Part shown: positions 1-13,279 of the stretch, piece after piece
Numbering within the stretch: the first letter of the stretch is position 1
Layout of the letters: every line of letters starts with the position of its first letter
Notes under the pieces: model-generated
The model's input: only the letters and a program-made list of their open reading frames with translations
Told to the model about the DNA's origin: nothing
The model's database searches: none
Made by a program: the position numbers and the translations under genes
Assembly: GCF_022605725.1 (NCBI RefSeq)
Contig: NC_065556.1
Coordinates: forward strand, 27,263,140-27,327,139
From: Anthonomus grandis grandis
Taxonomy: Eukaryota > Arthropoda > Insecta > Coleoptera > Curculionidae
Length of the DNA: 64,000 bases
Direction of reading: 5' to 3'

Positions 1-59
1 AAATATATTAAATTAAAGAGAAAATGTATTTTTAGATACTTGCAAATTAATTTAAGGTG

Positions 60-480
60 TCTTAAATAAGACAGAAAAATTACTTCCTGTTTAAAAACAA
101 AAAACGGAAAAGTGGCATTAATTGCCTAAAAATAGAGAGCTACTGTACTTTTAGCTGTTTATAAACATTCATTTTAATTGCCTAAAATAAATGAAAAAAA
201 GCGACTTGCACTGCTTAAAAAAATTAATTTTAATTGCCTCAAATGAAAGAAAAAAAGGATTTAAATCTACTTCTTAAAATTTAAAATGTACTTCTAATGA
301 TTTTAAAAATTAATTATAACTGCCTAAAGAGAGACAGATAAATGTCTTTAATTCTCTAAAAAAAAATTAAGAAAAGGTTTTAATTGTCTAAAATAAAAAG
401 AAAAAATGAAAGTGACAAAAAATGTCCTCAACTGAGTGGAAAAATTTATTAAAAAAAATACTTTAATTGGCTAGAAAGAG
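60..480. repeat. degenerate short tandem repeats around TTTTAATTGCCTAAAA
   Basis: The phrase TTAATTGCCTAAAA, followed by A-rich sequence with GAAAAAA, recurs about every 50-90 bases (near 116, 172, 230, 318 and 375). Copies are poorly conserved. Nothing coding is visible in positions 1-1009. Confidence 0.5.
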
Positions 481-495
481 AAAAACACACATTTT

Positions 496-537
496 TTACT
501 CTTTCAGGCAGTTAAAGACATCTGCCTGAAAGAGTAA
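496..537. repeat. short palindrome with TTTCAGGCAG core
   Basis: The arm TTACTCTTTCAGGCAGT (496-512) is complementary to 521-537 at 16 of 17 positions, with an 8-base loop. The core resembles the TTCCAGGCAGTT word found through much of the window. Confidence 0.8.
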
Positions 538-1011
538 GAAATATACCATCAGTTATTTATAAGAATTAATCATGATGAGTGAAAAATAGCTTCAGTTGCC
601 CAAAAAAATAATGAAAAATGGCCTAAACTGTATAATATTATAAACAATAAGTGATTTCTTTATAATTTTTTTGTTTCTTAAATTTTAATATAAAACTAGC
701 TTAGTTATAATGAAATAATGTTTTATGATTAAAAACACTTCATACAATTACAGTTACACTATTACTCATAATACATACACTATTTAGTCTAATGGGTCCA
801 AGTTGTTTTGAATAAATTGAAATTCGAATTATTTCAAAGCGTGTTGAAATTTGGCTAGCGCCTTCGCCTATTTATAATAATTATTTCAAATTGTCTCGTA
901 GGTTCATGCGGCGTCATTTTATAAATTTTTCATATATTTTTATACTTTGCGGGTTATTTGAGTGTTAAATGCGTATTTTAAGGGAGGATTTTAATGTTTT
1001 ATGGAAATATA

Positions 1012-1320
1012 CAGGGTGTTTTTTATAAATTGCGACAAAATTCAGGAACGTGTTCTTTGGATAAAAATTCGCAAAAAAGTTCCTATAAACATAAGTCCTA
1101 AACCTTTTAGATTTTGAGCTACAGGGTGGTAAAGTTTTAACAAAAAAATGATTTTTTTACGATAATTTAAATACCCCTGTAGATATTTGTCCAAAGATTG
1201 GTATGCAGGGTTTGTGTATCCAGAGCCATTTACCAACATACTTTTAACATTTTTATGTTCTCCAGTGGCGTGTGTGCGGGTTTTCCGCTGAATACTTTTA
1301 TAAAGAAAAATGGTACGCCA
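1012..1320. mobile_element. terminal repeat fragment of a Tc1-type element
   Basis: The sequence begins CAGGGTG directly after a TA dinucleotide (1010-1011). It matches, with changes, the left terminal repeat of the element at 21256: both share AAAATTCAGGAAC, a block reading CTACAGGGTGGTAAAG or TACCGGGTGGTAAAG, and TTTGGTATGCA or ATTGGTATGCA. A short inverted pair, CCAGTGGCGT near 1264 and ACGCCACTGG near 1314, follows. No transposase is left. The right boundary is approximate; related sequence may continue to about 1460. Confidence 0.6.
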
Positions 1321-1640
1321 CTGGTTTATCTTGTATTAAAAAATATTTTTAAATTCCCCATTTTATTTGCAACATTTTTGGTCCCTTGTACTTTGTCCGT
1401 TAGATGCACGGTTTTCGCACAAAAAATTAAAAACCATGGACATGTTGCTCAGATTTGATTAGACTTTCTTTATTCTAGTAATTATTAATTTTTTAAGTTT
1501 ATTGCAATTTTAATAATAAATAATAAAATTTTTATTAATTAACTTAGTACAAAAGCCAGCCCAATTTAATAAAATTGTAATTGAGGATTTAAAATCTTTG
1601 GTTCTACAATCTTTAAGATCGATTACTATACCTAAGTTGG

Positions 1641-4085
1641 TTGGTTAATTATAGTTTTTTTTGGCTTACAGGCATAAAAAAGGGTGTTTTTTGTATAAAT
1701 ATAAATTTTCGGTAAAGCTCTAGTTTAGTAACTTTTTTATTATTAAAGGTTTATAAGTCCAGGTACGATTTTTTTTGTTTTCGGTAAAATTACGTACATT
1801 TTAAGTTTTCCGCATAATTTTAGCTACGATTTTCAGAAAAAATAATAAACCAGACTTTTATTAAATTTTCATGCTACTATATGCTGGGGGCTAAAATTTT
1901 AGGAGAAAATCAATTTTTTATTTTAATATCAATTTTCTGGTTATTTCCCTGGCCTTTTTTCAATTCATATATTTGTTTTTTTAAATATGATATGATAAAT
2001 ATGAAGTCCCTATTAACATTACAATTTTAGGTGAAATTGGATTTATTTTTGACGTTTTTACGTTCGATATGCCATTTTCGCGTTAAAGAAAAATGATTTT
2101 TTTGCTTGAATTCAACCATAAAAATCCAAAAAAGTCACAAATTTTGGATTTAAAAAAATTTCTTTGGCTTAAATTTACGTCCAAGCAATTGAATTATACT
2201 ATTTTTTCCAGAAATATCAAGCAATTTTTTTACCTTTTCCAGGCAGTTGTTGTAATTATAAAAATGAATTTTCCAAGCGGTGTATAACTTAAATAAATTT
2301 GAATTTATTTGCTAAAAATTAAAAACAGCATTTTTACAGGCTTATGAGATATTTTAAAAGAGAAAAATTTTCCAGGTTTTTACTAATGGCACCTATACAC
2401 AACTCTTAATAAAACATACATTTTGACTTAGGAAGTACATGGAAGAAATTCAAAATGTCTTTCTTCAAATGCCTATAATAAAATTTCCAGACAATTTTTA
2501 TCATTTTTCCAGGCACTTATAGCCTCTTGAGTATTCCATATAATTACTAACTTTCCTAGGCTTTTGAGGCAAATAAAATTAAAATTGATTCCTTCTAGGC
2601 AATCAAAAAATAAATAGGTATGTTCCTACTACTTAGTTAATTATAGTTTTTTTCTCGGTTTACAGGCATAAAAAGGGGTGTTTTTTGTATAAATATAAAT
2701 TTTTGGTAAAGCTCTAGTTTAGTAACTTTTATAATTATTAAGGGTCTATAATTCCAGGTACGATTAAAATATATGAATGTAAATAGAATTATTATATGAT
2801 TTATTTTTGACGTTTTTTACGTTTGATATGCCATTTTCGCGTTAAAAAAATGATTTTTTTGCTTGAATGTAACCTTAAAATTGAAAGCGGAAAAAATATC
2901 ATTTCGTTTTATACACAAATTTTAAAGTTAAAAAAAATTCATTCAGTTAAATTTACGTCCAAGCAATTGAATTATACTTTTTTTCCAGAAATATCAAGCA
3001 ATTTTTTTACCTTTTCCAGGCAGTTGTTGTAATTATAAAAATGAATTTTCCAAGCGGTGTATAACTTAAATAAATTTGAATTTATTTGCTAAAAATTAAA
3101 AACAGCATTTTTACAGGCTTATGAGATATTTTAAAAGAGAAAAATCTTCTAGATTTTAGCTGATGGCGTCCATACACAACTCTTGATAAAACATATATTT
3201 TGATTGAGGAAGTACATGGAAGAAATTCAAAATGTCTTTCTAAAAATGCCTATAATAAAATTTCCAGACAATTTTTATCATTTTTCCAGGCACTTATAGC
3301 CTGTAAGTATTTCATACTTTTCCGGGCTTTTGAGGCAAATAAAATTAAAATTCATTCCTTCCAGGCAATCAAAAAATAAATAGGTATGTTCCTACTACTT
3401 AGTTTTTTATAGGTTTTTTTTCGGTTTACAGGCATAAAAAAGGGTGTTTTTTGTATAAATATAAATTTTTGGTAAAGCTTTAGTTTAGTAACTTTTATAA
3501 TTATTAAGGGTTTATAATTCCAGGTACGATTAAAATATATGAATGTAAATAGAATTATTATACGATTTTTATATACGATTTTGACGTTTTTTACGTTTGA
3601 TATGCCATTTTCGCGTTAAAAAAATGATTTTTTTGCTTGAATGTAACCATAAAATTTAAAGCCGAAAAAATATTATTTCCTTTTATACACAAATTTTGGA
3701 TTTAAAGAGAATTCATTTAGTTAAATTTACGTCCAAGCAATTAAATTATACTATTTTTTTCAGGAATATTAAATAATTTTTTTACCTCTTCCAGACAGTT
3801 GTAATTATAAAAATAAATTTTCCAAGCAGTGTATAACTTAAATAAATTTAAAATTAATTTGCTGAAAATTAAAAACAACATTTTTACAGGCTTATGAGAT
3901 ATTTTAAAAGAGAAAAATCTTCCAGATTTTAACTTAATTCAAAATGTCTTCCTTCAAATACCTATAATAAAATTTCCAGACAATTTTTATCATTTTTCCA
4001 GGCACTTATAGCCTCTTAAGTATTCCATATAATTACTAACTTAGGCTTTACTCTATAATTAATTACTTTACTATATAATTACTCC
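1641..4085. repeat. three tandem copies of a 0.7-1.0 kb unit
   Basis: Copies start near 1641, 2637 and 3401 with TTTACAGGCATAAAA-like sequence and the shared GGTGTTTTTTGTATAAATAT. Each also holds GATATGCCATTTTCGCGTTA (near 2068, 2827 and 3600) and TTCCAAGC. Copy 1 has about 230 extra bases near 1765-2000. The unit carries several TTCCAGGCA words. Short frames inside (2093-2287 and 2823-3032) are not recognisable proteins. Confidence 0.75.
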
Positions 4086-4319
4086 TAGGCTTTTGAGGCA
4101 AATAAAATTAAGTCATTCCTTCCAGGCAATAAAAAAATAGATAAATATTTTCCACATAAATTCCTGACATTTGGGGGCATTTTCCAGCTGATTTTTAAAA
4201 AAATTCCAAGGCAGTTTTTCATGGCTAATATCATAATAAGATGTAATTTCTCATTCAATTTAAACCGAAAATCCCATATACAGATCGCATTTAACATTCA
4301 TCAAATTGAATCTATGCCT

Positions 4320-4900
4320 CCCCCGTTTTCCCTCCTAATTAAATTCCTCCAATGAAATTTCGCCCCAAATCAATCGTCCGATTCCAATCGGAAAAGCGGA
4401 TCGGAGTTTTTATTTGGCCATACCGATGGCGGATTAAAAATTCAAATATAAAACCCAGGGGGGGTCGCGCACACGTATGGCCCTGTTTACATTCCATTAA
4501 AATATACGCGGAAAACATTTAACCACACGTTTTCAATTACCATCACAAACAAATGAATACGAGTTGGGAGAGAGAGAGAGCTTAAAATAAACGCCCTCCT
4601 CCTCCTCCTCCTCCTCCTCTTCCTACTCCTATTTTCCTTCTCTCTCCCACCGTTTTTCCCACATCGGGCAGACTCGGCTTTAATCGGTTAATCATTTTAT
4701 TAGCCTCTTAATGTTATCCCCGTAACAAGAAAATTTGTCATGGATAAAGAGGGAGAGGGAGAGCATCCAGAATCGATCCAGTTAATTGAGTGTGTCGTTA
4801 AATTATCTTTTTAGTGGGGGATGGAAGGGGATATTGCGGACAAATTGTGAAATTAATTGAATGTTGTTATCCTTATTAACATAGGCCTCTAAATTATCTT
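4320..4900. other. non-repetitive intronic block, possible conserved regulatory DNA, with a CTC microsatellite
   Basis: This stretch is more balanced in base composition than its neighbours and lacks the local repeat families. A (CTC)n tract lies at about 4593-4620, next to a GAGA tract near 4570 and another near 4750. Function is inference only. From 4900 to 5800 the sequence is AT-rich with no recognised feature. Confidence 0.35.
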
Positions 4901-5799
4901 TTTAAATAAAGACCATTACGCAACAGAATGTGGAAACTCAGGAATATGTAAGTAATCTGAACAGTAACGGTTATATAGCATTCATAAATAATTATACTCG
5001 TATGGAAATATTAGGTATAAGGCACATTACTCCATGATTCTCTTCGAACTTTTCTACATATAATGCTGTTGGGTTTTTAAACAAGGTTTTTAACAGGAGG
5101 TAAATAAATTAATTGTCATAGTTGTCAAGCTAGACAGATGGACAGAAGAATTCTTGAGAAGTTACCCATCTGTATACTTTGTCTGTTATTAGGAAGAAAC
5201 GAACTGAATTAAAGTGAGAGGTTCAGAAATCGCCTGTCATATTTGTCAAAATATTCAAGTGACTTTTTTTCTGCCGGCGAATTTTTGGGTGCCAAATTCA
5301 ATTTTCAGATTTTTATTAAACAATGAAGAGGGTAATGGAAGGAACTTAGTTTTAGCTTTCGAAAATAGTTTTATGAAACATAAAATATCCAGGTTTTAGG
5401 AATAACATATTTGCTCGAAAGTGAGAAAATCAGGATTTAATTGCCTTTTTATATATACTTTTATAAAACTGACATTTCTGGAAAATATCGACTAAATAAG
5501 ATGAAAGACTACAAAACTTCCTGGATGTAAAATTGAATTTCAACTGTCTAGAAGAGAAAAAAAATTAAACAGGAAAAAAGACTAGTTCCCTAAAAAAGTA
5601 AAAATCCCTTTGGAGCTTTTTATACAGATCTTGGGAAAATCAGCGTGAATTATTACGACGTGAAAAAATTAAAGTCTAACTGGGTAAATTTTTGTTTTAA
5701 CTATCTAAGTTTTTTCGGATCCCCGAAAGGATAAATTAATTTTTTGCAAAAATTTTAAAATTTTACAGGAATTTTAATTCAGGAATATAATAGGGATCT

Positions 5800-6440
5800 G
5801 TTTGTAAATAGACTGATCTTTTGCCTATCCAAAATAGCATAAAACATCTTTCAATACCCAAAACTTTCCGAGTTATAAGTATTTTAATTAGGAGGACTTT
5901 TTAAGTTTTTTTTTTCAAGAGTTTCTTAACAGTTAAGACCCTGTAAGTTCCTGTTTATTAATGGTACAATAGTAACGATTTTTTTATAAATAGACTGATC
6001 TTTTGCGTATCTAAAATGGCATAAAACACTTTCCTATACCAAAAACTTTCTGAGTTACGATTATTTTGATTAAGAGTAACTTTTTCAATTTTTTTAATTT
6101 ATTTTTTCAAGAGTTTCTTAGTCAAGACCCTGTAATTTCATTATTATTAACGGTAAAATATTAAGAATATGTCTGTTACTAGACTGAATTTTTGCATATT
6201 CAAAATAGCATAAAACACCTTCCAATACCCAAAACTTTCCAAGGTACAAGTATTTAAATTTTTTTCATTTTGTAATTTTTTTTGTAAGCAGTTTCTTAGT
6301 CAAGATCCTGAAATTGTGATTAATAGAACATTGAGGAACTTTCTGTAAATAGTATGATCTTTTGCCTATCGAAAATGGCATAAAACACTTTCCTCTACCC
6401 AAAACTTTCCGAGTTACATTAATTTAATTAGGAGGAATTT
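5800..6440. repeat. four-copy tandem array, about 175 bp unit
   Basis: Copies near 5811, 5983, 6170 and 6343 share ATAGACTGATCTTTTGC, AAAATAGCATAAAACA and CCCAAAACTTTCC. The last copy runs straight into the 1.7-kb repeat unit. Confidence 0.75.
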
Positions 6441-9400
6441 TTCTGTCTGGAAATATATATTTTTTTCAACTGCCTGGAAATAAAAATAATTTCTTGGGGC
6501 AGGAACCAATTTTCTTGGAAAAGTGAAAAGTACCTTAATCGTCTTTAATCATTTTGTCTAGATCTTAGTAAAAAGAACATGAATTGCCTGGATTGCATTG
6601 AAATGTAAAAGTCAGGAAGTAAATGTCAAAAAAAAAAAACGATTTTAACTTTTTGAAAGAAAGAAAATCAAATTATTTGGAAAAGACACCAATTTCATGG
6701 AAAAGTGAAAACTAACTTAATTGTCCTATAATAATTTATCCCGATATTGCTTAAAAGTGCGAAAATCGAGCATTTAATGCCCAAGTGTCCTGCCTGAATA
6801 AAATATTTTTTAAAAATTACTACAGTCCTTGAAAATAAGGACAAATTTCCAGAAAAACTGGAAAACCTCCTAGAAATAACATTGATATTAAATGGCAAAA
6901 AATTAGTTCTCTGGAAATGAAAAAAAGTAATTTAACTTTAGCAGGAGCATCTTACATAAATCTTAAAAAACAACTTTGAATTACATAAAAGTGAGCAAAT
7001 CAGGATCTAGCTGTAAAAGAAAATATACTAATAATAATTTTTTAATATTTAAGCTTTTCTAGTCATAATTTACTTAAAATTAAAATTTCCAACCTAAAAA
7101 ATGTATAAGAAACACAAATGAATAAATTTAAAAAAAAAATACAAACAATTTATATTTTTCATAATTAATCATATTTTTCAGGCATTTAAGACTACTAAAA
7201 TGGTAAATTACTTTTACAACTTTCCAGGTATTTTTTTTGCAATTTCTAAATAATTTTTTTTAAGTATTTTATATCACATTTTATAAATATATAATTGTTA
7301 CACATAAATTCCCAGTTTATTATTCAGAATCTTATTCCAGCTATTTTTCAGGCAAATTCCAGATAATTTTTATTGATTCTTAAAGGCATTTAATTTTTTT
7401 ATTATTCCACATAATTATGTATATTTTTCAAGCTTTTAGGGTAAATTAAATCATAATGTATTTCCTGCAGACAGTAAAAAAAATTATATTTTTCCGCATA
7501 AATTCCTGATGTTTAGCCTTGTCATTCCAGGTAATTGTCTATAAAATATCCAAATATTTAAATCAATTTTTATAATTTTATTCGAATTTATAATATAGTT
7601 CCAGGCATAGAGAGTCATTTTGATTGTTTTCTATATGTATATAAAGCCGAGGTAAGTAAAATCAAAATTTATATAAATCTGTGTAGTTTTATAGCAAAAA
7701 AAATTATTACATAAGTAGTAAATCGTTAGATTTTTTGTACCAGGCAATAAACGACCATAAATGCCCTAAAATAGGAAGAAATAGACTACAAAATGCTTGG
7801 AAAATATAAATCATCGTTTATTAATTCTAGTCAATTGAGAAAATTTAAATTAATTTTAATAATTAAAACCCTAAATTAATTATATTATGAAGTCAATTTT
7901 GGACTTAAAGGGTAGAATAACAACTCCTGTAAAAGTCGTTTAGAAATTTCTCTCCAAAAAAAAAGCCCCCCAAATACCTTAATAATATATAAAATGTTTG
8001 ATAAATATAATACTTCATACAATTAAACATCTGCGGGCAATACGATATATCCCCCAACAATATTAATTTCATAGCAATTTTGTCGTGACAAAACCAAATT
8101 TGTGGAGTACTAGGAGGAATTCTTCTGTCTGGAAATAGAATTTTCTTTCAACTGCCTGGACATAAAAAATTATTTCTTGAACAGGAACCAATTTCTTGGA
8201 AAAGTGAGAAGTAACTTAATCGTCTTGGAAAATTTTGTCTAGATCTTAGGAAAAGGAACATGAATTGCCTAAAAATGTGAAAGTCAGGATGTAAATGCCT
8301 AAAAAGAAACACGATTTTACCTTTTTAAAAGAGAAAAGTTGAATTTTTTGGAAAAGACGCCAATTTCATGGAAAAGTGAAAACTAACTTAATTGTCCTAT
8401 AATAATTTATCCCGATATTATTTGAAAGTGAGAAAATCGACCATTTAATTCCTATAAGAAAAAAAAACTCCAATTTTGTGGTAAAATTAAAATCTCTTTA
8501 AAGTATCCTGCCTGAAAAAAATATATTTTAAAAATTACTAAAGTCCTCGAAAATAAGGACAAATTTCCAGAAAAACTGGAAAACCTCCTGGAAATAACAT
8601 TGATATTAAATGGCAAAAAATTAGTTCTCTGGAAATGAAAAAAGGTAATTTAACTTTAGCAGGAGCATTTTACATAAATCTTAAAAAACAACTTTGAATT
8701 ACATAAAAGTGAGCAAATCAGGATCTAACTGTAAAAGAAAATATACTAATAATAATTTTTTAATAGTTAGGCTTTTCTAGTCATAATTTACTTAAAATTA
8801 AAATTTCCAACCTAAAAAATGTATAAGAAACACAAATGAATAAATTAAAAAAAAAAATACAAACAATTTATATTTTTCATAATTAATCATATTTTTCAGG
8901 CATTTAAGACCGCTAAAATGGTAAATTACTTTTACAACTTTCCAGGTATTTTTTTTGCAATTTCTAAATAATTTTTTTTAAGTATTTTATATCACATTTT
9001 ATAAATATATAATTGTTACACATAAATTCCCAGTTTATTATTCAGAATCTTATTCCAGCTATTTTTCAGGCAAATTCCAGATAATTTTTATTGATTCTTA
9101 AAGGCATTTAATTTTTTTATTATTCCACATAATTATGTATATTTTTCAAGCTTTTAGGGTAAATTAAATCATAATGTATTTCCTGCAGACAGTAAAAAAA
9201 ATTATATTTTTCCGCATAAATTCCTGATGTTTAGCCTTGTCATTCCAGGTAATTGTCTATAAAATATCCAAATATTTAAATCAATTTTTATAATTTTATT
9301 CGAATTTATAATATAGTTCCAGGCATAGAGAGTCATTTTGATTGTTTTCTATATGTATATAAAGCCGAGGTAAGTAAAATCAAAATTTATATAAATCTGT

Positions 9401-11490
9401 GTAGTTTTATAGCAAAAAAAATTATTACATAAGTAGTAAATCGTTAGATTTTTTGTACCAGGCAATAAACGACCATAAATGCCCTAAAATAGGAAGAAAT
9501 AGACTACAAAATGCTTGGAAAATATAAATCATCGTTTATTAATTCTAGTCAATTGAGAAAATTTAAATTAATTTTAATAATTAAAACCCTAAATTAATTA
9601 TATTATGAAGTCAATTTTGGACTTAAAGGGTAGAATAACAACTCCTGTAAAAGTCGTTTAGAAATTTCTCTCCAAAAAAAAAGCCCCCCAAATACCTTAA
9701 TAATATATAAAATGTTTGATAAATATAATACTTCCTTCATACAATTAAACATCTGCGGGCAATACGATATATCCCCCAACAATATTAATTTCATAGCAAT
9801 TTTGTCGTGACAAAACCAAATTTGTGGAGTACTAGGAGGAATTCTTCTGTCTGGAAATAGAATTTTCTTTCAACTGCCTGGACATAAAAAATTATTTCTT
9901 GAACAGGAACCAATTTCTTGGAAAAGTGAGAAGTAACTTAATCGTCTTGGAAAATTTTGTCTAGATCTTAGGAAAAGGAACATGAATTGCCTAAAAATGT
10001 GAAAGTCAGGATGTAAATGCCTGAAAAAAAAAAAAAAAAGAAAATTTTTTGGAAAAGTGAAAACTAGCTTAAATGTCTTATTATAATTTATCTCGATATT
10101 ATTTGAAAGTAAGAAAATCTACCATTTAATGCCTATAAGAAAAAAAAAAACTCCAATTTTGTGGTAAAATTAAAATCTCTTTAAAGTATCCTGCCTGAAA
10201 AAAATATATTTTAAAAATTACTAAAGTCTTCGAAAATAAGGACTTAATTCCAGAATAACTGAAAAACCTCCTGGAAATAACATTGATATTAAACGGCAAA
10301 AAATCAGTTCTCTGGAAATGAAAAAAATAATTTAACTTTAGCAGGAGTATCATACAAAAAGAGAATAAAAAAAAAACATTTGTAAGGTAAGTAAAGAACT
10401 CTATATACTAATAATTATTTTTAAATATTTAGGCAATTAGGGCAGGTCTTTTCTGATCATAATATACTTAAAATTAAAATATCTAGCCTAGTAAGAAAAA
10501 CGAATGAATAAATTATAAGTAATTTATATTTTTCATAATTAATTATATTCTGCAGGCATTTAAGACCGCTAAAATGATACAATACTTTTACACATTTTTA
10601 GGAACTTTCCAGGTATTTTTTGTGCAATTTCCGGATTATTTTCTTTAAGTATAGCATATAATTATTTAATTCTTCCAGGAGTAAGAAATATATAATTGTT
10701 GTACATACATTCCAGTTTTTAGAATCTTATTCCAGCTAATATTCAGGAAAACTCTAGACAATTTTTATGATCATTGAAGGCATTTAATTTTTTTATTATT
10801 CATCATAATTATGTATATTTTCCAAGCATTTAAGGTAAATTAAATCATAATTTGTTTCCTGAAGACAGTAAAAAAAATAATATTTTTCCACATAAATTCC
10901 TGACGTTATATAAAATATCCAAATATTTAGATCAATTTTTAATATTTTATTTAAGTTTATATTATTATCAAGCATTTTATATAATTCCAAGCATTTTGAC
11001 TGTTTTCTATATGTATTTAAAGCCGAGGCAAATAAAATCATAATTTATATAAATCAATGTCGTTTTATAGCAAAAAAAATGGATAAATAAGTAGTAAATG
11101 GTTACATAAAATAGAAATGAACTATGAATTTACAATATAATTATTTTTTGTACCAGGCAATAAACGACCATAAATTCCCCAAAAAAAGGTAGAAATAGAC
11201 TATCAAATGCTTGGAAAAAAATCATTATTTATTAATTCTAGGCAGTAGAGAAAATTTAAATTAATTCTAATAATTAAAACTCTAAATTAAGTTTATTGCA
11301 ATTAAGGGTAGAAGAACAACTGCTGTAAAACTTGTTTAGAGATTCCTTCCAGGTCCTAATAAAGTGTTTGATAAATATAATATGATATACAATTAAACAT
11401 CTGCGGGCAATACGACATATCCCTCTCCCCAACAATATTAATTTCATAGCAATTTTGTCGTGACAAAACCGAATTTGGCGAGTACTGTTA
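6430..11490. repeat. 1.7-kb unit in three tandem copies
   Basis: Each copy opens with AGGAGGAATT and TCTGTCTGGAAAT (6430, 8112, 9834) and ends with CATAGCAATTTTGTCGTGAC. Copies 1 and 2 are almost identical over their last 1.2 kb (about 6905-8100 against 8625-9830), with a few base changes and a small insertion near 9735. Copy 3 is diverged and shortened. The block contains TTCCAGGCA words in both orientations and no recognisable protein. Confidence 0.85.
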
Positions 11491-11499
11491 GTACCGCTT

Positions 11500-12440
11500 T
11501 ATTTAAATATATAAGCAACACCTTTTTTCCATGTTAAATATAGACCGAGCAAATGTTCTCATCATGAAAGGGGGTGTTAACGACGTGACCCGCTTGAACT
11601 ATACAGTTGTACCTTGTAATAACTTATCCGATCATATATAGGGTGATTTTCTCGAATCACTCTGTATAAAAATAAATAATTTATCCCCCGAAGGGTCTAG
11701 TTATCCTATAAAATAACCGTGGGAACTGAACATATGACGATGTGTCTTTTTTATGGTTTTTATTAGAAGGGTATAATTAGTAATAAAAAAAAAAGTCCTC
11801 CTACTGATTTCGAAAAGTTTTATTGTAGCGTTACTTAGGTGGGTGGAGTCGACAAATAAGAAACAATAATTTAAATAAAAGGAAAAAAAAAACAAGTTAC
11901 AACCGATTAATAATTTATCCGTTTAGACGATTGAAAGCGAACCATTAATGGCGGCCGGTATGCAAATTAATTATTGGCTAATTGTTATATACGACGGTTT
12001 TATTAATGGCGTGTATTTTATATGAGTGAATGCTCTCCGTGTGTTGCTTTTTGTCGTCGTCTAACATTGTCCGCGCATACTATAATAGTCATTCACATTC
12101 TTTAACTTTTTTGACGTAATTGATTGCGTTACGCTCGCTTGTTTTTGCGTGGGATTTACTATGGACTTTTACGTAAAAAAAATGGCCGCACTCTATTTAT
12201 TTATTTATTTAAGACACTCATTTGATGTTTTTAAGATCAAAAAGTGACTCTTTTTTTAAGTGATCAATGGATGGTCGTAATGAATACTTTTGCGTAAGAA
12301 GAAACAATTATTCAGGTGTGAAGTGAGTATGGGTATACAATTTTTATGGTTTTTGCATACTTACATTTTTTTTTTTCAACCTTAGTTCCGCACTTTTAGA
12401 GGCTTTGTTCAAGTATGTTTTATAAAATATCCAGAAAATT
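11500..12440. other. intronic DNA with a less AT-rich segment at 11900-12180
   Basis: No gene or repeat is recognised. The 11900-12180 segment has balanced composition and words such as ATTAATGGC repeated twice, so it is a candidate for conserved non-coding sequence. The remainder is AT-rich. Confidence 0.3.
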
Positions 12441-12859
12441 TTTTTTTTTATTCCAGGCAATTGAGGCCGTAAAATTATAATTTATTTTTTCAATTTTTTG
12501 AACTTTTTCCCGATATATTTAAAAAAAAATTATAGACAATTTTTATAACTATTTCACTCACTCAAAGTAATTTTTATGGCTTTTGCATATCTCATATATT
12601 TATTAATATTCATCAAGCATTTGAAGCCGTTTAAGCTATTTCTTCCAGGCAATAAAAAATTTAAATAAACTCCAGACTTGTGAAATTTGCAGAAAATTTA
12701 TGGATACCCTAGACTATATAGCTGCGAATCAATACTTACATATTTTTATTACATTATTAATGTTTCATTTATATATGGCGTACAATAATGGACTTACAAC
12801 CGACTCCTGAGAGATCCCCGCAAGGAATATGCCGTGAACTAATAATATTCATATAAGAT

Positions 12860-12970
12860 TAAATAGTATCCCTTATAAGATAAATAAGATAAAATTGCCA
12901 TTAGTAAACTATGATCCATAGTATCAAAGGCTTTGGTGTAATCTAAAATTGTTAAAATTGTAATGTTTTT
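12860..12970 (-). pseudogene. non-LTR retrotransposon reverse transcriptase scrap
   Basis: The minus strand reads ILTILDYTKAFDTMDHSLLM and then AILSYLSYKG. This matches the reverse transcriptase block in which an LDYTKAFDT-type phrase carries the first catalytic aspartate. Nothing recognisable precedes or follows it, so it is a small, old remnant within the intron, in the same orientation as the host gene. Confidence 0.65.
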
Positions 12971-13279
12971 TAAGTCGATACGGTACATTTTATTCCAGGT
13001 ATTCATACATTTTATCCAATACATTTTTCATTTCTTACTTGGGGTGTTAAAATTATCCAAGGTATTTTCATATCGAAATATTATACTGTGTCCATTTAAG
13101 TTATGCATACAATTTTAATTTAGAGAAAACCAAGAACATTATACTTATGTGTAAATCGTTTATTGTGTTTTATTACTTATGCTTCCTTTTTTCAGTTATT
13201 ATCAACGGACTTTAAGATGGTCGCCATATTAAATTGATACAGTATTTAGTAGTTCTATAATTAAGTCTTAAATATTAAA

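Noticed and set aside
1198..1458. 86-codon plus-strand frame
   Set aside because: It overlaps a Tc1-type terminal repeat fragment and encodes nothing recognisable.
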